From: JBMNOU01 sp050943215
GTDB lineage: Bacteria; Bacillota; Clostridia; Christensenellales; SZUA-584
Reading direction: 5' to 3'
DNA: 12,305 bases
NCBI GenBank assembly: GCA_050943215.1
Contig: JBMNOU010000051.1
Coordinates: forward strand, 1 to 12,305
Below are positions 6,943-12,305 of this stretch, one piece after another (position 1 is the first letter of the stretch; each line of letters opens with the position of its first letter). A program made the translations under genes and the position numbers. The notes under the pieces are model-generated. The model was not told the origin of the DNA, did no database searches, and saw only the letters and a list, made by a program, of their open reading frames with translations.

Positions 6943-7650
6943 ATGAATTGGATTAATATTTTTTTTATCATACTGATTTTCGTTGCGGTCTTGGAGGGAA
7001 TATACAGAGGCTTTTTGCATTCTGCTCTTAATATGGGCGCGTTCTTTCTGTCCATTATTACTTCCTACTTGCTTTATCCGGTGGTATCTGTTGCTGTTAA
7101 AGCAAATAATACAATGTTTAATTTTCTAGTTTATTATACCGAGGGCGCTGAAAAAATTAAATCTTTCGAGGATACATCTTTATTGGTAAACAATCTATCA
7201 TCAGCCAAGCTTGACAGCATCATTTCTTCGTCCTCTTTAACGGCTCCGTTTACTACACTCATTCGGCAAAACGTTGAGACAAAGGCTTTTGCCCTAAACG
7301 GGCTAACCACTATCGGAGAATATTTTAACATGACTATTGTATTTACGGTACTTAATATTCTCTCTTTCCTTGTGGTCTTTTTTTTGGCAAGAATCGTTTA
7401 TACATTCGTGCTGGGTGCGCTAAACTATACCGTACAATTCCCTGAGCTTAAACAGTATGATAGGACTACAGGGGCTCTTTTTGGGGTGTCCAGAGGCGTG
7501 CTGGTATGTTTTTTGATTGTTATGATTGTACCGATTATGTTTCTTGTCGTACCGGTTGACAAAATGGTTGAATATTTTTCGAATTCTACCATTGGCATGT
7601 TTTTTTACCAAAATAACTTTTTTCTACACTTAATCAGAGGGACTGTATAA
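6943..7650 (+). CDS. CvpA family membrane protein
   Basis: A membrane protein of the CvpA (colicin V production) family. The family is widespread in bacteria with no toxin, and its molecular role is not settled; links to envelope homeostasis are reported. Hydrophobic segments lie at about 4-20, 27-50, 130-155 and 184-205. The N-terminal pattern with EGIYRGF near 18-24 and the later GALFGVSRGVLVCF segment near 177-190 are typical. A poorly hydrophobic, Ser/Thr-rich stretch at about 65-125 forms the large loop. A strong GGAGGAAC ribosome binding site precedes the ATG. It is the last gene of the plus-strand operon. No terminator is seen before parS. Confidence 0.82.
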   Translation: MNWINIFFIILIFVAVLEGIYRGFLHSALNMGAFFLSIITSYLLYPVVSVAVKANNTMFNFLVYYTEGAEKIKSFEDTSLLVNNLSSAKLDSIISSSSLTAPFTTLIRQNVETKAFALNGLTTIGEYFNMTIVFTVLNILSFLVVFFLARIVYTFVLGALNYTVQFPELKQYDRTTGALFGVSRGVLVCFLIVMIVPIMFLVVPVDKMVEYFSNSTIGMFFYQNNFFLHLIRGTV

Positions 7651-7679
7651 AATGGTTTTGGTTTTTAAGCCCTGAGAAA

Positions 7680-7695
7680 TGTTTCACGTGAAACA
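7680..7695. promoter_or_regulatory. parS centromere site for ParB/Spo0J
   Basis: TGTTTCACGTGAAACA is a perfect 16-bp palindrome that fits the conserved bacterial parS consensus (TGTTNCACGTGAAACA). ParB loads here as a CTP-gated clamp and spreads on neighbouring DNA, seeding the segregation complex and SMC recruitment. It lies 12 bp beyond the parB stop codon, in the 57-bp space between the convergent cvpA and parB genes. In Bacillus subtilis one parS lies within spo0J itself, so parS close to parB is familiar. Confidence 0.96.
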
Positions 7696-7707
7696 AGCTA
7701 TGACCTC

Positions 7708-8565
7708 CTATTTGCTTGTCATCAAAAATTCATAAAGATTTTGCAGCTGCTCGTCATTGTAATATGATATCTGAATTTTTCCCTTTTTCATATTGCCGGT
7801 TATTTGAACCTTTGTCCCCAATATAGAAGAAAGCGTGCTTTCTGCCGATTTGATTTCTTGCGGTCTAAGATCTTCTTTTCTTCTTTCATTCCTATTTTCT
7901 ACTGCTAAAATTGATTTTACCAGCTCTTCCGTTGCACGTACAGACAGTCCAAGTGATACTATCTTGTTTGCGATTCTGAATTTTTCTTTGTTGCTATTTA
8001 GCACAATAAGGCATCGCGCATGCCCGCTTGTCAGATCACCTGAAATAACCATATCCCGGATATCCTTTGGCAAAGATAATAGCCTTAATGTATTTGCCAC
8101 TGCGCTTCTCGATTTCCCAAGACGTGAAGAAAGTGTATCCTGTGTCAGATTGTGTTCCATCATCAGCAAATTCATTGCTTCGGCTTCTTCAATGGGATTG
8201 AGATCTTCTCTCTGTAAATTTTCTACCAATGAAACTTCCATGAAAGCACGTTTAGAATACTCTTTTATGACAACAGGAACTGTATCTAGCCCAGCCAGCC
8301 GCGCGGCGCGATATCTTCTTTCCCCGGCAATGATTAAATATCTATCATCTTTTCTCTGTACAATAATCGGCTGAACGATGCCGTACGTTTTAATAGACTG
8401 TGCAAGCTCTTTGAGCTTTTCATCGTCAAAATGCTTTCTTGGCTGCTCCGTATTTATATCTATTTCGTTAACATTTATTTCGAGAACGCTTTGTGTATCG
8501 GGCTTTGTCTCAATTTGGTTACCAATCAACGCACCAAGACCTTTTCCAAGCCTTTGCTGCATCAT
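7708..8565 (-). CDS. parB: Chromosome partitioning protein ParB/Spo0J
   Basis: A CTP-dependent DNA clamp that binds parS, spreads, and organises the replication-origin region for segregation together with ParA. The N-terminus carries the conserved KGLGALIG motif (residues 8-15) thought to contact ParA. The CTPase domain spans about 25-130 and includes GERRYRAAR (81-89) and ENLQRE (115-120), the two nucleotide-binding motifs. A helix-turn-helix for parS lies at about 141-162 (TQDTLSSRLGKSRSAVANTL). The C-terminal dimerisation region spans about 235-285. At 285 residues it is complete. It overlaps the parA stop codon by 4 bp (ATGA), so translation is coupled. A perfect parS lies just downstream. 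The sequence fits chromosomal Spo0J better than Noc. Confidence 0.97.
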   Translation of the reverse strand: MMQQRLGKGLGALIGNQIETKPDTQSVLEINVNEIDINTEQPRKHFDDEKLKELAQSIKTYGIVQPIIVQRKDDRYLIIAGERRYRAARLAGLDTVPVVIKEYSKRAFMEVSLVENLQREDLNPIEEAEAMNLLMMEHNLTQDTLSSRLGKSRSAVANTLRLLSLPKDIRDMVISGDLTSGHARCLIVLNSNKEKFRIANKIVSLGLSVRATEELVKSILAVENRNERRKEDLRPQEIKSAESTLSSILGTKVQITGNMKKGKIQISYYNDEQLQNLYEFLMTSK

Positions 8566-9338
8566 ACAACTTTCCCTCCGTTATATTCAATAATTTCATT
8601 GGCAAGCTCGTTATAGCATTGCGCGCCCAGACAGGTTGCGTCATATTTGATAACGGGAAGCCCAAAGCTTGGCGCTTCCCCTAATCTGACGTTTCTTGGT
8701 ATAATCGTTCTGTACACCTTGTTTTTGAAATATTTTTTAACTTCATCAACGACCTGTATTGAAAGATTGGTTCGACCGTCAAACATCGTTAATACAACAC
8801 CTTCAACCTCAAGCGATGCGTTAAGATTTGTTTTTACGAGCTTTACAGTGTTAATTAATTGGGACAGCCCCTCTAAAGCATAATACTCACATTGTATAGG
8901 AACAAGTATTTTATCGGCAGCTGTCAATGCATTTAGCGTAATAAGTCCAAGTGATGGAGGGCAGTCCATTAAAATATACTCATAATCATCTTTTATGCCT
9001 TTAAGGGCCTGCTTTAATATTTGTTCTCTTGCAATCCTTGCGACAAGTTCCACCTCTGCGCCAACGAGATCAATATTAGCTGGAATCATATCAAGGGTAT
9101 TAATCATGGTCTTTATAACAACTTGCCTGGGATGTATCCCATTAATTAAGATATCATAAACTGAATACCTTAGCGAATTCTTATCAACGCCGAGCCCACT
9201 TGTTGAATTGCCTTGAGGATCAATATCAATCAGCAATACCTTTTTGCCTTTTTCCGCAAGACAAGCGCTCAGATTAACAGCTGTAGTCGTCTTTCCAACG
9301 CCACCTTTTTGATTAGCTATGGCAATTATTTTGGCCAT
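8562..9338 (-). CDS. parA: Chromosome partitioning ATPase ParA/Soj
   Basis: A deviant Walker A ATPase that, as an ATP dimer, binds DNA non-specifically and moves ParB-parS complexes. In Bacillus, Soj also regulates DnaA. KGGVGKT at 11-17 carries the signature Lys11 and P-loop Lys16. Walker A' is DIDPQGN, with Asp40. Walker B is ILMDCPP, with Asp125. The 258-residue length, with no N-terminal helix-turn-helix, matches chromosomal Soj rather than large plasmid ParA. A GGAGGG ribosome binding site precedes ATG at 9338. It is the first gene of the parAB operon, with a promoter at about 9368-9396. Confidence 0.97.
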   Translation of the reverse strand: MAKIIAIANQKGGVGKTTTAVNLSACLAEKGKKVLLIDIDPQGNSTSGLGVDKNSLRYSVYDILINGIHPRQVVIKTMINTLDMIPANIDLVGAEVELVARIAREQILKQALKGIKDDYEYILMDCPPSLGLITLNALTAADKILVPIQCEYYALEGLSQLINTVKLVKTNLNASLEVEGVVLTMFDGRTNLSIQVVDEVKKYFKNKVYRTIIPRNVRLGEAPSFGLPVIKYDATCLGAQCYNELANEIIEYNGGKVV

Positions 9339-9367
9339 ATCGTACCCTCCTGTATCATATATTATTC

Positions 9368-9396
9368 ATTATAGAACAAAAGAAGAATATTTTAAA
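9368..9396 (-). promoter_or_regulatory. Predicted promoter for parAB
   Basis: On the minus strand TTTAAA (9396-9391) and a perfect TATAAT (9373-9368) are separated by 17 bp. The predicted start is near 9361, about 22 nt before the parA ATG, leaving room for the GGAGGG ribosome binding site. The -35 is weak (4 of 6). Confidence 0.5.
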
Positions 9397-9472
9397 GATG
9401 AAAAGCCTATTTGTCTACTGTATCTATAAAAATCTAATCTTGTTTATTCAATAATAATTTATTTTTATAGTA

Positions 9473-9529
9473 TTGCTTCAAAAATTACAATGTGTTATTA
9501 TTTTATCGGACGGTTGTCCGACTTATAAT
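9473..9529 (+). promoter_or_regulatory. tetR promoter with operator-like inverted repeat
   Basis: The inverted repeat TCGGAC-GGTT-GTCCGA lies at 9506-9521, with perfect 6-bp arms. It overlaps two possible promoters. The first is TTGCTT (9473-9478) with TATTAT (9496-9501), spacer 17, start near 9508. The second uses a perfect TATAAT at 9524-9529 with a poor -35. In either case a repressor bound at the repeat would block transcription, so autoregulation by the adjacent TetR protein is the simple reading. The TTG at 9473 is therefore more likely a -35 element than a start codon. Confidence 0.6.
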
Positions 9530-9547
9530 ATGTATTCGGGTGTCGGT

Positions 9548-10111
9548 ATGTCAAAGAAATTATCATCACAGTTTGAGAACAACAGACAATGCATACTTAA
9601 AACAGCTTCCAAATTGTTTTATGAAAAAGGGATCAGCGCAACGAGCTTTTCGGATATTTCAAAGGCAGTTAAGCTGTCAAAAGGAACAATCTATTATTAT
9701 TATCCTTCAAAGGATCATTTGATATTCGAAGTTACCGAGTATCATCTGAATCAGATATCAAATAGAATTTTTGCCTGGATCGATACAATTAACAGCCAAA
9801 CGGCAATACAAGACTCACTAATAATGCTGATTCAATCCGTTTTTGATACTGTTGACAAATGTCGCCTGCATATATGCCTGCTGAGTTATTCAATTATGGG
9901 AAACGATCTGATTCAGAACACAATCAAAGAAATGATTTCAAAATGGCATACTATGGTGGAAATTGGACTTGTCAAAATAGGGTGTGCAAATCCAAAAAGA
10001 ATAGCGCAAGCGGTTTTTTTATCTCTTGACAGCATAATCATCAATAGAATTATGGGAACAATGGATATGAGTGAACAGGATATTGGTGCATATATTGCGC
10101 TAAATGTTTAA
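9548..10111 (+). CDS. TetR/AcrR family transcriptional regulator
   Basis: A one-component ligand-responsive repressor. The N-terminal DNA-binding domain is clear: helix 1 at about 12-27 (ending LFYEKG), and a helix-turn-helix at about 33-52 with FSDISKAVKLSKGTIYYYY, followed by the usual PSKDHL. The C-terminal ligand domain (about 60-187) has no recognisable signature, so the inducer is unknown. The frame is open from 9473, but I chose ATG at 9548, giving 187 residues, the usual size. The upstream starts fall inside the promoter and operator. ATG at 9530 is a less likely alternative, since it overlaps the -10. The ribosome binding site is weak (GGGTG). The hydrolase gene starts 39 bp downstream on the same strand and probably shares the transcript. 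Confidence 0.88.
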   Translation: MSKKLSSQFENNRQCILKTASKLFYEKGISATSFSDISKAVKLSKGTIYYYYPSKDHLIFEVTEYHLNQISNRIFAWIDTINSQTAIQDSLIMLIQSVFDTVDKCRLHICLLSYSIMGNDLIQNTIKEMISKWHTMVEIGLVKIGCANPKRIAQAVFLSLDSIIINRIMGTMDMSEQDIGAYIALNV

Positions 10112-10150
10112 TAATCAATTTTAACATGTGTTATTTAGAAAGGAATTAAT

Positions 10151-10864
10151 ATGCTCAAAAGAATACTTGTGGTTGGCGACTCGTTATCTAAAGGCGTCAT
10201 CGTTGATGAAAATAAGAAAAAATATACATTGCTTAAAGATTGTTTCTTTAATCTTTTGGCGGGTAATATCAATGCGGACATGTATAACGCTTCAAGATTT
10301 GGCTCAACAGTGATTCAGGGCCAAAAACAGCTCGAATCAAAGATTGATAAAGTTAATCCCGATATTGTCGTACTTGAATTTGGTGGCAACGACTGTGATT
10401 TCTTATGGGATGATATTGCAAAGGACCCATCACTAGATCATATTCCGAAAACACCGCTCGATATTTTTGAAAAGAGCATTAACTCAATGATCGATTTTAT
10501 TATTAAAAAAGGTAAAAAACCCGTGCTGGCCACTTTGCCCCCATTGTATGCGGACAGCTATTTCAAATGGTTTACAAACAGCGATAAAGAAAAAGGGTTA
10601 AATATATTGAAATGGTTAAAAGATATCTGGCGCATTTATTGGTGGCACGAGAGATATTCCAATTGCATCCAGTATATCTCAAAAGAACGTAACATTAACT
10701 GCATTGACGTTCGAAGAGAGTTTCTTAAAAGGAAAGAATTCTCGCAATATATCTGTTCAGACGGTATTCACCCCAATCAGGCGGGGCATAGGCTGATATT
10801 TGAAGCAGTGATTAACCATATAAAACAATATGCGTCTTATCTTCTTCCCTCGTATACGTTATAA
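10151..10864 (+). CDS. SGNH/GDSL-family hydrolase
   Basis: A serine esterase-type hydrolase of the SGNH fold. All four signature blocks are visible: GDSLSKG with catalytic Ser11, Gly51 in SRFGST (oxyanion hole), Asn80 in GGND (oxyanion hole), and Asp204/His207 in DGIHPNQAGH. No signal peptide or membrane segment is present, so it is predicted to be cytoplasmic. An aromatic-rich, charged insertion (about 135-175, with WLKDIW and YWWHERY) lies between blocks III and V and probably shapes the acyl or substrate pocket. The 237-residue length is normal. ATG at 10151 follows AAAGGAA. It lies downstream of tetR and may be controlled by it. Substrate cannot be told: lipids, acylated sugars or an ester-containing compound sensed by the regulator are options. 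Confidence 0.88.
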   Translation: MLKRILVVGDSLSKGVIVDENKKKYTLLKDCFFNLLAGNINADMYNASRFGSTVIQGQKQLESKIDKVNPDIVVLEFGGNDCDFLWDDIAKDPSLDHIPKTPLDIFEKSINSMIDFIIKKGKKPVLATLPPLYADSYFKWFTNSDKEKGLNILKWLKDIWRIYWWHERYSNCIQYISKERNINCIDVRREFLKRKEFSQYICSDGIHPNQAGHRLIFEAVINHIKQYASYLLPSYTL

Positions 10865-10870
10865 ATCCAT

Positions 10871-10906
10871 AAAAAAAGCTGGCATAATATTAACGATGCC
10901 AGCTTT
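10871..10906. terminator. Bidirectional intrinsic terminator
   Basis: AAAGCTGGCAT (10875-10885) pairs perfectly over 11 bp with ATGCCAGCTTT (10896-10906) around a 10-base loop. On the minus strand the stem runs into seven U residues, making a strong terminator for the gene ending at 10917. On the plus strand the U-run is short, so it probably ends the hydrolase transcript with less efficiency. Confidence 0.87.
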
Positions 10907-10916
10907 GATTTTAATA

Positions 10917-12158
10917 TTACGGAACGGAGATATGCATAATGACATCCGCCGAATCTCCCGAATCGTCTGTTATATCATACCAAACTACATCTTTGCCATT
11001 AACACTTGAGAGCATAGCCCGCGTTGTTTCTGACGAAACCCTTCCGCAAGATTGGTCCTCAAAATAGTACACATATACCGCCTCATCTTTTGTATATGCA
11101 ACAAAACCGTCTCCGATACAATAGTTAAGTACATTTTCTGCGATTGCCTCTGGCGCAGTATATGTGTCTTTGTTTTTTGTACATAGCATCAGACGGCTCG
11201 ATTCATCTCTGTTTCTGTCTAAAAATAATATTTTATCCCCTTTAATCATCGGACAATATACATTTGTACTAGGATAGAACAGAATCCGTTCAATATCGCC
11301 ATTTTCTTTTAATGGGATCACGCATATCTGTGCATCCATTGACGCAGAAGACCCATCAAGAATCTGATTTTCACCATCCGGCTGAACATATATAATGGCT
11401 TCATCGGACATAAACGGAGAGCTCACTGAAAACGGCGTATTGACAAACACTTCAATCGTGACACACTCCCGCGTTGGCAAATGGTATAAATACAGCTTAT
11501 CCGTCGCATTGCCCGTTTGCTGCATCCAAAGCGCATATTCTCCGGAAAGCGATACCCTGGGTTTTCCATACAGATATTCTCTTATTACAAATCTTTCATT
11601 CGTATTTCTGTCAAATCCGCATATAGCACCGCCATATTCCGTCTTGCAATCAAGATAAACAATGTATTTTTCATTTATTTTCGGTTCAAAAAGGCTATTA
11701 TAATTCTTGGTTATGTCTGTAATTTTTGCGATTTCCCCCGTCTCCATATTAAACACAGCAATTGTTTTAAGTTCTGGAGACATCTTATCGGCCTCACCTG
11801 TTGAAAAGACAACCTCATTACCGTATATATAAGGATCGTTGATTGAGTTATATTGTATTGGAAGCTCTTTGGCAGCCTTTGACATATCTTCACTGGCAAT
11901 TGGCGTCGGGGTTGGTCTTGGTGTTGTGGTTACTTCTCCAGCTGTGTTTGAAGAGGATATATTTCCACCAAATAATGGTATTATAACAAAGAAAACGAGC
12001 ACCGCAAACGCTGCGACTGCAGCTATCACTCCTGCAATCTTGATAATGGGGCCGGCATTCGACACTCGGAATCTTGAAATACTTCTCGTACCTCGCCCCT
12101 TGCGCAAACTTTTTCTTCTGCGGTTTTTCCTCGCTATCGATTTAAATTTATTTATCAC
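10917..12158 (-). CDS. Membrane-anchored protein with TolB/propeller-like ectodomain
   Basis: Function unknown. The first 40 residues hold 15 Arg/Lys and no acidic residue, then one membrane segment spans about 41-63. A Ser/Thr-rich stretch and a TTTPRPTPTP linker (about 77-86) lead to an extracytoplasmic domain of about 325 residues. That domain shows repeated strand pairs ending in phrases such as NEVVFSTG, KYIVYLD, EYALWMQ, KILFLDRN, GFVAYTKD and KDVVWYD, about 45 residues apart, suggesting a beta-propeller like TolB or DPP4 repeats without the peptidase. GTG at 12158 is the best start: GGAGGAAAT lies 8 nt upstream and the promoter predicts a transcript start near 12186. The in-frame ATG at 12191 would lie before that. 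The protein is 413 residues. The basic tail could bind nucleic acid or acidic lipid, which is inference only. Confidence 0.75.
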   Translation of the reverse strand: MINKFKSIARKNRRRKSLRKGRGTRSISRFRVSNAGPIIKIAGVIAAVAAFAVLVFFVIIPLFGGNISSSNTAGEVTTTPRPTPTPIASEDMSKAAKELPIQYNSINDPYIYGNEVVFSTGEADKMSPELKTIAVFNMETGEIAKITDITKNYNSLFEPKINEKYIVYLDCKTEYGGAICGFDRNTNERFVIREYLYGKPRVSLSGEYALWMQQTGNATDKLYLYHLPTRECVTIEVFVNTPFSVSSPFMSDEAIIYVQPDGENQILDGSSASMDAQICVIPLKENGDIERILFYPSTNVYCPMIKGDKILFLDRNRDESSRLMLCTKNKDTYTAPEAIAENVLNYCIGDGFVAYTKDEAVYVYYFEDQSCGRVSSETTRAMLSSVNGKDVVWYDITDDSGDSADVIMHISVP

Positions 12159-12192
12159 AATGATTTCCTCCAAGAGGTTGCTTTTCAGCACT

Positions 12193-12220
12193 ATTATACC
12201 AAAATTCTCGTATTAATCAA
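12193..12220 (-). promoter_or_regulatory. Promoter for the propeller-like membrane protein
   Basis: On the minus strand TTGATT (12220-12215) and a perfect TATAAT (12198-12193) are 16 bp apart, and TG one base before the -10 makes it extended. The predicted start is near 12186, giving a leader of about 28 nt. The -35 overlaps the stop codon of the upstream partial reading frame. Confidence 0.65.
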
Positions 12221-12305
12221 CCGCACGGAAAAAATGGCTTTGCATATGCCCTTTGTCGTATTTTCTTTTATAATCCTTATTTAAAAAATTCAATGTTTCT
12301 TCGTT
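12213..12305 (-). CDS. C-terminal end of an unidentified protein (partial)
   Basis: On the minus strand one frame is open from the window edge for 30 codons and ends with TAA at 12215-12213. The peptide reads NEETLNFLNKDYKRKYDK and ends SHFFRAVD, with a protein-like mix of charged and aromatic residues. The other two minus-strand frames stop within 5 and 9 codons. Thirty open codons in AT-rich DNA could still be chance. If real, the gene begins outside the window and its stop overlaps the promoter of the next gene. I do not recognise a family. Confidence 0.45.
   Translation of the reverse strand, partial: NEETLNFLNKDYKRKYDKGHMQSHFFRAVD

Noticed and set aside
7680..7695. The parS palindrome acting as a terminator for cvpA or parB
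   Set aside because: The palindrome has no unpaired loop and no U-run on either side. Its exact match to parS explains it fully.
7835..8593. Open frames on the plus strand opposite parB
   Set aside because: They are Ser/Leu-rich mirror frames of the parB coding strand, without ribosome binding sites. parB itself is intact and conserved.

Overview
The window looks like ordinary chromosome from a low-to-moderate GC Gram-positive bacterium of the Firmicutes, most likely an anaerobic member of class Clostridia. The signs are strong AGGAGG-type ribosome binding sites, GTG and TTG starts, a long-form hibernation factor, a large (268 nt) SRP RNA with an Alu-type 5' domain, a Soj/Spo0J-type parAB pair, and a perfect 16-bp parS palindrome. 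ParAB plus parS suggests, but does not prove, that the window lies in the origin-proximal part of the chromosome. I see no phage, insertion sequence, CRISPR array, tRNA or rRNA.

Layout. Positions 1-337 hold no supported gene. pgsA (+, CDP-alcohol phosphatidyltransferase) runs into a shared terminator opposite hpf (-). Going right, all on the minus strand, follow the SRP RNA gene, purA, and a two-gene redox operon of a TlpA/ResA-like lipoprotein and CcdA (transcribed ccdA then tlpA). A hairpin with a U-run lies just inside the predicted start of the purA transcript, so it may end tlpA transcription and also attenuate purA. Divergent from ccdA is a lipid kinase gene (DagK/YegS/BmrU family) broken by one extra A in a homopolymer. 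It is followed by a membrane-anchored propeller-like protein (resembling DUF5711) and a CvpA-family membrane protein, which form a likely operon. parS lies between cvpA and the convergent parA-parB operon. On the right a TetR-family regulator with its own operator-like inverted repeat precedes an SGNH/GDSL hydrolase. A strong bidirectional terminator separates these from a second membrane-anchored propeller-like protein (-), and the C-terminal end of another minus-strand reading frame runs off the right edge.

How they work together. Most of the window is housekeeping: phospholipid synthesis, ribosome hibernation, co-translational targeting, AMP synthesis, extracytoplasmic thiol redox, and chromosome segregation. 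The less familiar parts are the two single-pass propeller-like proteins, the TetR-hydrolase cassette, the purA leader hairpin, the non-GGAA tetraloop in the SRP RNA, and the frameshifted lipid kinase. I found no convincing new multi-gene system. The items most worth checking are the purA leader, the SRP tetraloop, the lipid kinase frameshift and the TetR operator.
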